Part shown: positions 1-12,122 of the stretch, one piece after another
Layout of the letters: each line of letters begins with the position of its first letter
How positions within the stretch are numbered: the first letter of the stretch is position 1
The notes under the pieces: generated by a model
Told to the model about the DNA's origin: nothing
What the model saw: only the letters and a program-made list of their open reading frames with translations
The model's database searches: none
Source of the DNA: Achatina immaculata
Lineage: Eukaryota; Mollusca; Gastropoda; Stylommatophora; Achatinidae
DNA: 64,000 nt
NCBI GenBank assembly: GCA_009760885.1
Contig: CM019709.1
Coordinates: forward strand, 31,826,906-31,890,905
Direction: 5' to 3'
Made by a program: the position numbers and the translations under genes

Positions 1-2282
1 CAACATCCTCGAGGACTGGCAACGTGGTGCAGCCCAGACAAAAAGACATTTAACCAGATAGACTACATATTAATCAACAAACGATTCTGCAATGCATTAC
101 TAACAACAAAAACCATGCCAGGAGCTGACTGCAGTAGTGACCATGATCCACTCTGTGGAAAAGTTAGAATAAAGCTAAAGAAAGCAGGCAGAAAAGTGAG
201 AAACATCAAATTGAATACAGAACTTCTTAAAAATGACCAAGAACTGTGAGAACAATACAAAGTTATTATAACAAATAGATACAATGCAATAGCAAAGATA
301 AATAGTATAGATGAACAATGGGAAATGTTAAGAGAGTCTATCCACCAAACTGTTAAGGAGATATTACCACCGAAAAAAGAAGCCCCTAAAAATAAATGGA
401 TGACAGACGACATCTTAGGACTGATGGACAAGAGGAGGAGGTGTAAAAATAACGAGGAAAAATATAGCAAGATAAATAAAGAAATAAGATGCAAATGCAG
501 AGAAGCAAAAGAAGTGTGGTTAAATGAACAGTGCAGACAGATAGAGGACTCTCATATTAAAGACAGCAAAAACATGCACAAAGGAATTAATGAACTCACA
601 GGCAGGAAAACAAAATATACCACAGGATGCCTGAAATCGAAAGAAAGTAAAATGTTAATGGGAAAAGAAGACATTGTGGACAGGTGGACAGAGTATATCT
701 GTGAGCTATATGGAGGAGAAAGACCAGAATTAACACCAGATACTGAAAACTATGATGGACCGCCAATACTTGAAGATGAAATCATAGATGCCATCATACA
801 CATGAAGAAAGGAAAAGTGACTGGGCCTGATAATATAACAATAGAAGAAATAGAGGCACTAGAGGAGACAGGAATAAAAATAATAACCAAGTTACTGAAT
901 GACATTTACAACGGTGGTTATATTCCCAGTGACCTGATTAAATCCACGTTTATAGCACTACCAAAGAAACCAGGTGCAAAGGAATGTGATGACCACTGGA
1001 CTATCAGCCTCTCATGTCATATAACGAAGTTACTTCTGAGAATAATTATGAGAAGAACAAGGAAAAAGATAAAAATGGAAATAGCAGATGAACAGTTTGG
1101 ATTTGTTGAAGGAAAGGGAACACACAATGCCATTTATGCTTTATGAACACTAACAGAAAGAGCTTTAGAAGTACAGAAAGATCTCTACTTATGCTTCATT
1201 GATTACACCAAGGCATTTGACAAGGTGAAACATAATGAAATTATTAAAATGCTTGAAGACATCAATATAGACGGCAAAGACCTGAGGATTGTAAAACATC
1301 TATACTGGCAGCAAGAAGCAGCAGTTCGAGTCGAAAATAGAATTGGAAAATATCAACCTATAAAACAAGGGGTGCGACAAGGATGTGTACTATCTCCAGA
1401 CCTTTTTTCTCTGTACAGCGAGAATATTCTAAGAACAATCATCACAGAACCAGGCATAAAAATTGGAGGATACAATATTAACAACCTTCGGTATGCTGAC
1501 GACACAGTACTGATAGCTGAGAACCAACAAGACCTGCAAAATCTCTTGGATAAAGTCGCCAAAGAAAGTGAACAGAAAGGCCTTACTTTGAACATCAAAA
1601 AGACAGAGACTATGGTTATATCTAAGAAACAGAATCCACCAGCATGCAGTATTAAATTAAACAGAACTATTCTAAAGCAGGTGCAGAAATTCAAATACCT
1701 TGGAGCAGTAATAACTTCAGATAGGAAATGCAGAACAGAAATTAGGAAAAGAATAGGCCAAGCAAAGACTGCATTTCAGAGAATGAGAAACATATTAGCT
1801 AACACATCTTTATCAATGAATGTTAGAAAACGAGTCCTAAAATACTATATTGAACCTATCTTGTTATATGGAAGTGAATCATGGACAACAGACAAGTCTG
1901 CACAAAAATCATTGGAAGCAGCAGAAATGTGGTTTATTAGAAAAATGTTGCGAATCCCCTGGACAGCAAAAATAACTAATGAAGAATGTATGAGAAGAGC
2001 TGGAGAGACAAAAACCCTTGTCAAAAAGATAAGAGAGAGACAATGTACTTTCATAGGACATGCAATGAGAAGAGGGGGCATTGAAAATATTATAACAAGA
2101 GGAAAAATAGAAGGAAGAAGATCAAGAGGAAGACCAAGAGAAATGATACTGGACAGTCTGACGGGATGGTGTGAGAGGAGATCACCAACTGAACTGATGG
2201 CCTGCATGAAGGATCGGGTACTCTGGAGAAGCATAATAGCCAATGCCAGTCGGCACGGCACATGATGATGATGATGATGATT
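1..2282 (+). mobile_element. Non-LTR retrotransposon family A, near-intact 3' two-thirds
   Basis: One reading frame runs from the window edge to 2,265, broken only by TGA at 247-249 and TGA at 1,144-1,146. It starts in the C-terminus of an APE endonuclease (TWCSPDKKTFNQIDYIL, then ADCSSDHDPL with the catalytic SDH), then a linker, then reverse transcriptase: [11 protein letters not shown] at about 1,197-1,230, [12 protein letters not shown] at about 1,370-1,406, and the catalytic LRYADDTVL at about 1,486-1,512. The C-terminus carries a thumb and a basic tail ([10 protein letters not shown]). The 3' end is a GAT microsatellite at 2,262-2,282. RTE/jockey-like by layout; the clade is not assigned. 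The 5' end lies outside the window. Confidence 0.9.
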
Positions 2283-2548
2283 TATAATATCTTAAATTAT
2301 TACTTTCTGAATAGCTTTTTTTTCTTTCTTCTTTTTCTGTTCTGTTTTTTTTTTTTCAACTATTTAAAATTTGAAACTTCTCAACTGTGTGCTTTGTTAC
2401 TGAACAACACTGATATAACCTGTTAAAAAATATAACTGTAATTGTTATTAAAAATGATGGTCATAGTTTTGTATGAGATAATGCATGTGAAAAATTAAAC
2501 TAACATGAATGTTGAGAATGCACAACAAGTTATAGTTTGAGATGATAC
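2283..2548. other. Intron, T-rich stretch, nothing recognised
   Basis: Downstream intron of the tandem EGF exon, with a long T-rich tract near 2,318-2,358. No repeat or coding signal was recognised. Confidence 0.5.
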
Positions 2549-2764
2549 CTGAAAATCCAGGCAAGCAAGAGCATGTAAAAGTGTTGATGCCATCAACACA
2601 GGTTCCATTATTTTGGCATGAAGATGAGTAACAATCTGGTATATTAATCTCACATGAGACACCAGAGAAGCCTGGTGAGCAAGCACAAGATGCTAAATTG
2701 TTCTGAACTTCACAGTGACCTCCATTCTGGCATACTAAGTCTGTTGTTGAGCAAGCATCCCACT
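2549..2764 (-). CDS. Two tandem EGF-like modules, SVEP1-like
   Basis: The 216-bp exon is phase 1-1, with acceptor TTTTGCCAACAG and donor GTATCATC. The junction codon gives Q, then WDACSTTDLVCQNGGHC, CACSPGFSGVSCE, then IPDCYSSSCQNNGTCVDG and FTCSCLPGFSG. Both units show C-x-NGG/NNGTC and CxC-x-x-GFSG. The second unit is cut before its last cysteine, so it continues in the next exon, which lies outside the window. The first unit lacks the leading DxD/N-E of calcium-binding EGFs; the second has IPDC, also not the calcium consensus. Confidence 0.92.
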
Positions 2765-3372
2765 CTGTTGGCAAAAATATATTTCTTATCATATCAGACT
2801 CATAACAAATATATTGTGCAGACAGTGTACTGTTATTCTATACTTATGTTTATCGATGTCATAGTCACTATCATTTTCAATCATTAATGCAGAAATGGAG
2901 TATATGATATTCTACATAGTCTGCTGAATATACGATGACACATAACTTAGCTAATTTGAATGAAACAAAATAGAACTTCTCTGTGAGATAAACAACAATA
3001 CACACACTGATTGTGGGATTTAACATAAAACATAATTTAACTGTACGATATGCATCTTGTCATTGGGAAATACAACTATAATTATGTAAAATATACAACA
3101 ATCTATATGATTGTAGGTTTTCAAAAACAGTTATTATTATGTGCCATTCCAGATCATGCTTCTCCATCTTGTGCAGTCCTTGGTGTTTCCGATTAGTTCA
3201 GATGCTTTTCTTTTCCCATGCTACCTGGTCAGTCTACTGAGATCTTTTCTTCTGGCCTTCCTTTTTTCCTTTTTATGCATCTTAATTGAAGAAAACAACA
3301 ATAATAAACAACATAGTTCTGAAATAAACAACAGTACACAACTAAATAAAAAAAGAGGCAACTTTGGTTAGC
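2765..3372. other. Intron, no gene recognised
   Basis: AT-rich intron between the EGF exon and the inverted repeat. The part near 3,140-3,290 could be a decayed LINE fragment, but no domain can be read. Confidence 0.4.
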
Positions 3373-4637
3373 TTTGACAACATTATGGATCCACTGATGA
3401 AACTTTGAAGTTTAGGAAGGGTGGTCAATTTGGGCAATTCCAAAATCAGTCTTCAATTGGCTGGTAAAAATAAACTGGCTGCTATAGTGACATGGCACAT
3501 TTCCTGTGGTAACCAGAAAATTATCATCTCACTAAATGCCAACCCATAGGCCATTTTGTTCAGATGAGCATAAGTAACAACCGAGGAACCAAATGAAAAT
3601 TTTAACTAAATGGAATCAAATAAAAACTTATAAAATGAAAATGCTGAGTACTACCAAAAAAAAAAACTCACTGAACATGTCTTTATGAATATAAAAAAAA
3701 AGTATTGAAAATGTGGACTTGGGAATATAAAGAAATACCCAAAACATCTACATGAACATAAAATAAATAATTTTAAAAAAACATCAACTATAAACATCTT
3801 TGAAAGTGTCCCCAAGAATGTTTAATAAGTACTTATAACAATTACTGAAAATTGTCTCAATGAAAATAAATATAAATACTGAAAACTGGCTATATGAACA
3901 TATATACATGTATTGAATATTTATACAAGAACTGAAAAATATTTTAATGGATCTATGAAAAAAATGTACTAAAAATACCTTAATAAACACACAGACGGAA
4001 ACAGGGCTAGATCAGGGGCAATACACAATGAACACAGAATTGGAGTCATCTCCCTAAAAACTCTGAAGGAAATCCTGATGTCAAAGGCTGAACACGTATG
4101 GGCATGCCCCGAGTGTAATGAAAGCCACTCCCCAGGACCAGCAACAGAGCTAGGGTTTTTTTTTAACAGTTACGGTTAAAGACTGAAACAGATTTATATA
4201 AGCATATAAACAAGTACAGAAAGAAGCTGATATGGAAACTAAAATAGAAACTAACGTAAACACTGTGAGATGTTGGTGGCCCCATCCACTACAGTAGTTA
4301 GCCCATCCTGACACACCAAGCATTCAGTGGCACCATGATCTTCCTGATAGGTTCCAATTGGACATATCGTACAAGGCACAAGACCAGTCTCACTGTATGT
4401 ACCTGGGTCACACATATCTGGAACAAAAAAAGAACAAAACAAAGGCAGGTCATTACAACAGCATCAGCTATAAAGGTTGGTAAGATGTAATCATTACATA
4501 CTAACTCATCACTGCCATGTCACTATAGCAGCCAGTTTATTTTTACCAGCCAGTTGAAGACTGATTTTGGAATTGCCCAAACTGACCACCCTTCCTAAAC
4601 TTCAAAGTTTCATCAGTGGATCCATAATGTTGTCAAA
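3373..4637. repeat. 125-bp inverted repeat pair flanking GCC2/GCC3 exon 3
   Basis: The left arm 3,373-3,497 and the right arm 4,513-4,637 are reverse complements with about two mismatches in 125. Both contain GGATCCACTGATGAAACTTT. The 1,015-bp spacer contains the 162-bp coding exon 4,256-4,417 and AT-rich filler. It may be a foldback/MITE pair or a duplicated repeat in opposite orientation. Confidence 0.85.
4256..4417 (-). CDS. GCC2/GCC3 module exon 3, SVEP1-like
   Basis: The 162-bp exon is phase 1-1, with acceptor TTTGTTCCAG and donor GTTAGTTT. It encodes DMCDPGTYSETGLVPCTICP, IGTYQEDHGATECLVC and VDGATNISQC. All module cysteines are present. The exon lies between two 125-bp intronic inverted repeats (3,373-3,497 and 4,513-4,637). 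Confidence 0.9.
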
Positions 4638-4804
4638 CTCATCACATCAAAAGTTTTCTAGGTGCCAACAACTGACAGTTCAAGCTATAAAAATTAAAAC
4701 GTTGCAAATATCTTTGTTCTGTACATCTTATTGCTTCTGAAACAAGTAAACATAGCTAACAATTTTTAGCTATTAATTACGTACTTCTGAACTCCTAAAT
4801 GTTT

Positions 4805-5105
4805 TCTTTAAGACAAAACTATCTAGAGACAAATTAAGAAATTGTAAATGAGGGCGAGCAAAACAAAGAAATTATGACAAAATCCACAACACGAAAATCC
4901 AGATTTGTAGGACATGTTTTGAGAAGAGGCAAACTAGAACACCTAATGACAATGGAAAAAAATGGAGGTATAAAAGGACAGAGAGGGACAAAGAAACAAG
5001 ATACTTGATGGACTAGAAGAGTACTATGGAGCTCAGTCCAACACACATCTTATGGAAGCAGTAAAGGACAGGTGGTTGTGGAAATCAGTGACAACCAATG
5101 CCTGA
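4805..5105 (+). mobile_element. LINE 3' fragment, family A/F-like
   Basis: A short frame reads KSRFVGHVLRRGKLEHLMT followed by a basic G-rich tail. This is the C-terminal motif (FVGH-x-x-RR-x-K-x-EH) shared with families A and F. The copy is 5'-truncated and decayed, with a stop at the tail. Confidence 0.6.
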
Positions 5106-5283
5106 ATGGCACAGACCAGTGACAGAGTCTGGAGATTCATAAGTAGTATCTGACATGAGATATCTGTAATCAGAAACTGGCAATCCCCACACTCTGGATA
5201 TTCCTATATGTGCTCTCTGCTTTCCGTTCCATCACCCACTGAAGTGTGCACCTGCTGATGAAGCCAGTCACACACAGAGACAT

Positions 5284-5296
5284 GATATATATATAT

Positions 5297-5363
<67 letters not shown>
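5284..5363. repeat. (AT)n microsatellite
   Basis: About 80 bp of alternating AT with a few register shifts. Confidence 0.95.
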
Positions 5364-5368
<5 letters not shown>

Positions 5369-5454
5369 TTCATATACAGGACCACAGTAGGCATGGCACA
5401 GTCTGCCAGTAAAGACCAAGCCCACATTAAAAGTTGTCTAAAAGACCACAGACA

Positions 5455-6250
5455 AGTTTATAAGATGTCTATAATAATAAGCTCTTGATTTTGCAGATAA
5501 CATAACTCTTATCAGTGACAATGTGAAATCAATGCAAGTAAAAACAGATACCCTGTCTTCAATGGCTAATAAAATCGGACTTGAAATTAACAGGGATAAA
5601 ACAAAAATAATGAAATGTCTCATTAACCATGAAAGACAGATATACGTAGAAGGAACAGCTGTTGATGAAGTAAACCATTTGCATTATCTCAGCAGCTACA
5701 TAGACCAGGATTGTGATACCAGAAAGTAAGTTAGAATTCAAATTGCAAAAGCAGCACTGATCTTCAAGAATCTTGAGAACAAACGGCATTCAAAAGTTAT
5801 AAGCACAAAAACCAAGTTAAGATTACTCAATTCAAATGTAATATCCACCCTCATTTATGCATGTGAAAGGTAGAAAACAACTAAAGAAATAGACAAAAAA
5901 TTAAACTCTTTTGAAAACAAATGCCTAAGGAAAATACTCTGTATAAAGTAGAACAAATTCAAGAACAATGCAGAGATAAGACAGATGAGCAAACAACAAC
6001 CTGTCTCATGGGTAATCAAAAAAAAGAAGATGGACATATGTTGGTCATGTGATGAGAAGAAACAATCAGAGATCCCCAAACAAGCTATCAAATGGAACAC
6101 AACAGGCTGAAGAAAAAGATGTCAACCATGTGAAACTCTAAAAAGGACATTCTTGAGGAGACTGAAAAACTTGCTGAAGACAAGAAATCTTGGCAAACTA
6201 CCACGCGGGCCCTATGTGACGTTTAGCAGCACGGGAAGGATGTAAGATAA
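5455..6250 (+). mobile_element. Non-LTR family B, 5'-truncated copy
   Basis: A broken frame reads LDFADNITLISDNVKSM (catalytic FADD changed to FADN), then GLEINRDKTKIM, SSYIDQDCDTRK, STLIYACER and KCLRKIL. It ends with the family B 3' end, including GTGACGTTTAGCAGCACGGG at about 6,217-6,236 and GGATGTAAGATAA. Several stops make it dead. Confidence 0.8.
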
Positions 6251-6319
6251 TAAACAACAGCCAGCTTTACAATATGTAAACATAATAAACTGTTTACAAT
6301 AGACTACACCAATATTTTA

Positions 6320-6770
6320 CTGCCTATAACAAGCCACAACCAACAATTCAAGCTATCTATTACAAGTGACAGCCAACATTTCGAACTGTCTAAAACAATT
6401 CACAACTAACATTTCAAGCTTTTTTACAACAGTTCACAACCAACATTTCAAGCTGTCTATAACAGTTCACAACCAACATTTCAAGCTGTTTATAACAGTT
6501 CACAACCAACATTTCAAGCTGTCTATTACAAGTGACAGCCAACATTTCGAACTGTCTAAAACAATTCACAACTAACATTTCAAGCTTTTTTACAACAGTT
6601 CACAACCAACATTTCAAGCTGTCTATAACAGTTCACAACCAACATTTCAAGCTGTCTATAACAGTTCACAACCAACATTTCAAGCTGTCTGTAACAATTC
6701 ACAGGTAATATTTCAAGCTTTTTTTTTTAATAAAAGTTCACAACCAACATTGCTTTCTATAGGAGGCCAC
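6320..6770. repeat. 33-bp minisatellite
   Basis: About 13 copies of a unit containing CACAACCAACATTTCAAGCT followed by GTCTATAACAGTT. The unit is a multiple of three, so one frame stays open over much of the array. A higher-order pattern repeats the block with 'TTTTTTACAACAGTT'. Confidence 0.9.
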
Positions 6771-6945
6771 AGACAACATACCAAATGTTCACAGCAAAAC
6801 AGGACTAGAGAGTGTAGTGCAGTTGAACCATGCAGACTGTCTTGTATCTTCACAAATGTGTACTAATCTTCCTTTCTGGCAACTAACAGCAATGATGAAC
6901 ACATGATGATGGAAAGTCTTATTACTATATGCCTCACTGACTAAC

Positions 6946-7107
6946 CTAGACATTCCTGAAAACTGGTTGCCCCAGTTCTCAATGTCTTTCTTCCCCCAGG
7001 GCAAGGCAAACATGATGTAGCACTGGAAAAAAACTGGATATGATGCAAGGGGCATGGCAGACAAGGAGCAAGTCCAGTACCGGAGTACTCACCATGGCCA
7101 CACGCGG
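6946..7107 (-). CDS. GCC2/GCC3 module exon 2, SVEP1-like
   Basis: The 162-bp exon is phase 1-1, with acceptor TTCTTGCAG and donor GTTAGTCA. It encodes AACGHGEYSGTGLAPCLPCP, then SCLPCPGGRKTLRTGAT and ECLG. The G-x-Y-S-x-T-G-L-x-P-C-x-x-CP core is a textbook GCC2/GCC3 signature. It has the same length and phase as the exons on either side, pointing to internal exon duplication in the ancestor. Confidence 0.9.
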
Positions 7108-7242
7108 CTGCAAGAAAAATATGCATGCACCCAAGTTCAGTTTGTCTTCCTAACAGTTATTTCATGCTGTAGTCTAATTTTCTCTGTTATTTAAACATGT
7201 CTCATTTTATAGCACTCATTTCAAAGAGCACTTCTCTCTCTC

Positions 7243-7386
7243 TTGATGGATGGATGGATGGATGGATGGATGGATGGATGGATGGATGGATGGATGGATG
7301 GATGGATGGATGGATGGATGGATGGATGGATGGATGGGTGGATGGATGGGTGGATGGATGGGTGGATGGATGGATGGATGGATGGA
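7243..7386. repeat. (GATG)n microsatellite
   Basis: About 36 tetranucleotide units with a few GGTG variants near the right end, followed by GA repeats and an ATTGATTGATTGAT tract (7,394-7,435). The open frames in it are repeat artefacts. Confidence 0.95.
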
Positions 7387-7749
7387 TAAACAAAGAGAAA
7401 AGAGAGAGAGAGACTGATTGATTGATTGATTTATTGAACTTTATTTGTAAAGAATGAAGAATTGATCTGATATTATGTCCTTTATCATACAACTTTCTCT
7501 CTATTCCAGACATTCTAGAGAGAGAGGCAGAAAGAATCTTTAAAAAAAAACAAACAAAAAAACAACAGAATAGTAAGTTAACAATAGTAATCCCCTGTCC
7601 CATTTTCTCTATGAATAGTGGCTGCATAAAATTTCCTGCTTGCTCTGTCTCTTGCATTGATTTCAGCTTGGCTGTTGATTTGTTTGTTACTATGGATTTT
7701 AGTTCTCTGTATATGATTTTATTGTCACAGGTCTTAAAGCATGATCATT

Positions 7750-8070
7750 GAGCTGACAGTCAGTTGCAGAGTAGTGTGGGCAAGAATCAGTTTTAGAATG
7801 AACAACAGTCAGTTGTGATATGGGCAGCAGTCAGTTGTGGTATGGACAGCAGTCAATTCTATTTTGGGCAACAATCAGTTCTAAAATCAGTTGTAAAATA
7901 GGTAACAGTTAATTATAGAGTGAGCAACAGCCAGCTGTAATATGGACAAGTCATTTGTAGTATGGGGCAACAATCAGTTGTAGTATGGGCAACAGTTGTA
8001 AAGTCAGTTTTAAAATGGGTAATAATCAGTTATAGAACAGGCAACAGTTGGTTACAGAGTGGGCAGTGGT
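7750..8070. repeat. Degenerate ~24-bp minisatellite
   Basis: Imperfect units of the type GGGCAACAGTCAGTTGTAGT recur about a dozen times with indels. Confidence 0.65.
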
Positions 8071-9246
8071 GATTTTCTTTAACATCCCAAGTGGATATAT
8101 AAGAGGACACCTCCGATGAAAGCAGCAAATCATTCTCATCCTTACTGCCCATGCAGTCTATAAAAGTAAAATGGGCCTCAGCTAATTAGCATTCACTGGT
8201 TATAAAAGCTCTGGGGCTCCTATCAGGATCTGGAGAGGACTGCGGGCTTTTGCCATGTCGACAGTGATCAAGATCTGATGGGACCAACAACCTCAAACAC
8301 AGAAGAAGAAGAAAAAGGATTGGTTATAATAACTGCACTGATCTTCTAGCATAATGATGATATTGCAGACTTCCATCTATTCAATGCTACACTTGAACAG
8401 ATGAAACAAGATATAATTTTTTAGCAATAGATATATTTTTGACAGCTAAAAGGGGGTGATGCTGTCCATTTTGGCAATCAGCAACCTATAGTTGACATGC
8501 CTGCATCAGGGCTAGTGAACCATAGCTGAACAAGACCCTGTCTCATTTCTCTGTTGGTATCCCGAGAGAGAGAGAGAGAGGTAATGCTACGATAAGCATT
8601 TCACTAAACACTTCAGCGTCACATACAGAACAGAGTGAAAGTTGTATGATAAAGGGCAGAATGTCAGATGGGCCTGCTCACCCAATTCTTAACCCTTTTG
8701 AAATAAAGATCAATCAATCAATCCCCAGTAACAGATCTGGCCTGGCTAATGGGGCAGGGATTGCCATTGCCACCATGGTGGTGGAGTCTGCTAAAGAAGT
8801 ATTGTACACTCCCTGCTTTTTTAGCTACACTTTGGGACTGAAGACATAGCTGCCATAACCTGCTCCCAAGCAGAGAGTATGCTGTGTCTCAACATCTTCA
8901 CGGCATCGACTGCAAGGAACACCAGCTCACAGTTTCAGGGATATTGAAGAAGAGGATGAAGATGACAGTCAAATGTCAAAAACTTGTGTTGAATTACAAG
9001 AAAACGGGGCATGGCTTATAGTATAGAGTGCTCCAAGTGTTTACACTTTTTAATAATGAGGAACTATTTTTATTAAGCAAGGTGGTGTCCCCTCCCACAG
9101 TTTTGGATATTTGCATGACCAGTTTTTGTCATTTCATTCTCACTTGTGGATATTTACAACTGTTTAAGTTAGCTATTTGTTTAATCAACAAAACTTTTTT
9201 TTTCAGAAGTGTAAACCTATTTTTGGCAATAAGGCAAGCACTGACA
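8071..9246. other. Intron with decayed retroposon ends
   Basis: Contains a GAAGAAGAAGAA-ending segment at about 8,090-8,316 and an AATAAAGATCAATCAATC end at about 8,700-8,725, both typical of LINE/SINE 3' tails, and a GA run near 8,565-8,580. No coding region is supported. Confidence 0.45.
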
Positions 9247-11712
9247 TGGAACCCCCAGGAAAACAGAAATCAGGGATGGTCCAGAACTACTTGAACCCCC
9301 AGGGAAACAGAAATCAGAGATGGCCCAGAAATACTTGAACCCCCAGGAAAACAGAAATCAGGGATGGTCCAGAACTACTTGAACCCCCAGGGAAACAGAA
9401 ATCAGGGATGGCCCAGAAATACTTGAACCCCCAGGGAAACAGAAATCAGGGATGGCCCAGAACTACTTGAACCTCCAGGGAAACAGAAATCAGGGATGGC
9501 CCAGAACTACTTGAACCCCCAGGGAAACAGAAATCAGGGATTGTCCAGAACTACTTGAACCCCCAGGGAAACAGAAATCATGGATGGTCCAGAACTACTT
9601 GAACCCCCAGGGAAACAGAAATCAGGGATGGTCCAGAACTACTTGGACCCCAAGGGAAACAGAAATCAGGGATGGCCCAGAACTACTTGGACCCCCAGGG
9701 AAACAGAAATCAGGGATGGCCCAGAACTACTTGAACCCCCAGGGAAACAGAAATCAGGGATGGCCCAGAACTACTTGAACCTCCAGGGAAACAGAAATCA
9801 GGGATGGCCCAGAAATACTTGAACCCCCAGGGAAACAGAAATCAGGGATGGCCAAGAAATACTTGGACCCCCAGGGAAACAGAAATCATGGATGGTCCAG
9901 AACTACTTGAACCCCCAGGGAAACAGAAATCAGGGATGGCCCAGAAATACTTGAACCCCCAGGGAAACAGAAATCAGGGATGGCCCAGAACTACTTGGAC
10001 CCCCAGGGAAACAGAAATCAGGGATGGCCCAGAAATACTTGAACCCCCAGGGAAACAGAAATCAGGGATGGCCCAGAACTACTTGAACCTCCAGGGAAAC
10101 AGAAATCAGGGATGGCCCAGAAATACTTGAACCCCCAGGGAAACAGAAATCAGGGATGGCCCAGAAATACTTGAACCCCCAGGGAAACAGAAATCAGGGA
10201 TGGCCCAGAACTACTTGGACCCCCAGGGAAACAGAAATCATGGATGGTCCAGAACTACTTGAACCCCCATGGAAACAGAAATCATGGATGGTCCAGAACT
10301 ACTTGAACCCCCAGGGAAACAGAAATCAGGGATGGCCCAGAACTACTTGGACCCCCAGGGAAACAGAAATCAGGGATGGCCCAGAAATACTTGAACCCCC
10401 AGGGAAACAGAAATCAGGGATGGCCCTGAACTACTTGAACCTCCAGGGAAACAGAAATCAGGGATGGCCAAGAAATACTTGAACCCCCAGGGAAACAGAA
10501 ATCAGGGATGGCCCAGAAATACTTGAACCCCCAGGGAAACAGAAATCAGGGATGGCCCAGAACTACTTGGACCCCCAGGGAAACAGAAATCAGGGATGGT
10601 CCAGAACTACTTGAACCCCCATGGAAACAGAAATCATGGATGGTCCAGAACTACTTGAACCCCCAGGGAAACAGAAATCAGGGATGGCCCAGAAATACTT
10701 GAAACCCCAGGGAAACAGAAATCAGGGATGGCCCAGAACTACTTGGACCCCAAGGGAAACAGAAATCAGGGATGGTCCAGAACTACTTGAACCCCCAGGG
10801 AAACAGAAATCATGGATGGTCCAGAACTACTTGAACCCCCAGGGAAACAGAAATCAGGGATGGTCCAGAACTACTTGAACCCCCAGGGAAACAGAAATCA
10901 GGGATGGCCCAGAAATACTTGAACCCCCAGGGAAACAGAAATCAGGGATGGCCCAGAACTACTTGGACCCCCAGGGAAACAGAAATCATGGATGGTCCAT
11001 AACTACTTGAACCCCCAGGGAAACAGAAATCAGGGATGGTCCAGAACTACTTGGACCCCCAGGGAAACAGAAATCAGGGATGGCCCAGAAATACTTGAAC
11101 CCCCAGGGAAACAGAAATCAGGGATGGCCCAGAACTACTTGGACCCCCAGGGAAACAGAAATCATGGATGGTCCAGAACTACTTGAACCCCCATGGAAAC
11201 AGAAATCAGGGATGGTCCAGAACTACTTAGACCCCAAGGGAAACAGAAATCAGGGATGGCCCAGAACTACTTGGACCCCCAGGGAAACAGAAATCAGGGA
11301 TGGTCCAGAACTACTTGAACCCCCAGGGAAACAGAAATCAGGGATGGCCCAGAGATACTTGAACCTCCAGGGAAACAGAAATCAGGGATGGCCCAGAACT
11401 ACTTGAACCCCCAGGGAAACAGAAATCAGGGATGGTCCAGAACTACTTGAACCCCCAGGGAAACAGAAATCAGGGATGGCCCAGAACTACTTGAACCACC
11501 AGGGAAACAGAAATCAGGGATGGCCCAGAACTACTTGAACCCCCAGGAAAACAGAAATCAGGGATGGCCCAGAACTACTTGGACCCCCAGGGAAACAAAA
11601 ATCAGGGATGGGCCAGAACTACCTGGACCCCCAGGGAAACAGAAATCAGTGATGGCCCAGAACTACTCGAACCTCCAGGGAGACAGAAATCAGGAATGGC
11701 CCAGAATTACTT
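9247..11712. repeat. 44-bp minisatellite, about 56 copies
   Basis: Head-to-tail units built on CCAGAACTACTTGAACCCCC and AGGGAAACAGAAATCAGGG plus ATGG. Variants (AAATACTTG, TTGGACCCC, ATCATGG, CCCATGGAAAC) are shuffled along the array. Because 44 is not a multiple of three, the same peptide text rotates through all three plus frames and no plus frame acquires regular stops. It sits in the intron between GCC2/GCC3 exons 1 and 2. Confidence 0.95.
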
Positions 11713-11990
11713 GGAGAAGGGAAATAATGAAAGTGTTCAGAGACAAGGTATATACATGGAGGGAAGTGGAGAACAAATCCAAGAACAGGGAAGAATGGGG
11801 AGATTCTATACATGGCCTATGCTTCCAAAGATCACATCTAAAGAGAACACCATTGAGAGAGGCTGATTTAGTGAGCGTAAGAGCCGGTGACAATGTTGAA
11901 AAACTCACTGAAAACAGAAAAACTTGCTGAAGTACAATGTGAGCCCTAGGTGGCATTTAACGTTTACTGGGAGGATATAACATGCAAGAT
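11713..11990 (+). mobile_element. Family B-like 3' end after the minisatellite
   Basis: Decayed family B 3' sequence: GAGAACACCATTGAGAGAGG, a TTGAAAAACTCACTGAAAAC stretch, and GAGCCCTAGGTGGCATTTAA before a GGATATAA tail. It abuts the end of the 44-bp array. Confidence 0.6.
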
Positions 11991-12122
11991 ATATGCTCCC
12001 AAGGGAGTGATAGGCAATGATAGTGATGAAACATATCTTTCAGCCCTTCTGTATTACATACTCACTTAGGCATTGAATTTTCACCAGAATGCTACTGGAT
12101 ACTGCTTACTGTCATCTCGTAC

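Noticed and set aside
5204..5425. Tyr/Ile-rich minus-strand frame
   Set aside because: Read-through of the AT microsatellite.
7202..7657. 151-codon minus-strand frame with a repeated IHPS motif
   Set aside because: It is the translation of the GATG microsatellite plus flanking intron.
9580..11930. Long open frames of 64-136 codons in the 44-bp array
   Set aside because: They are produced by a stop-free minisatellite; starts and ends move with unit variants and no domain or codon bias supports coding.
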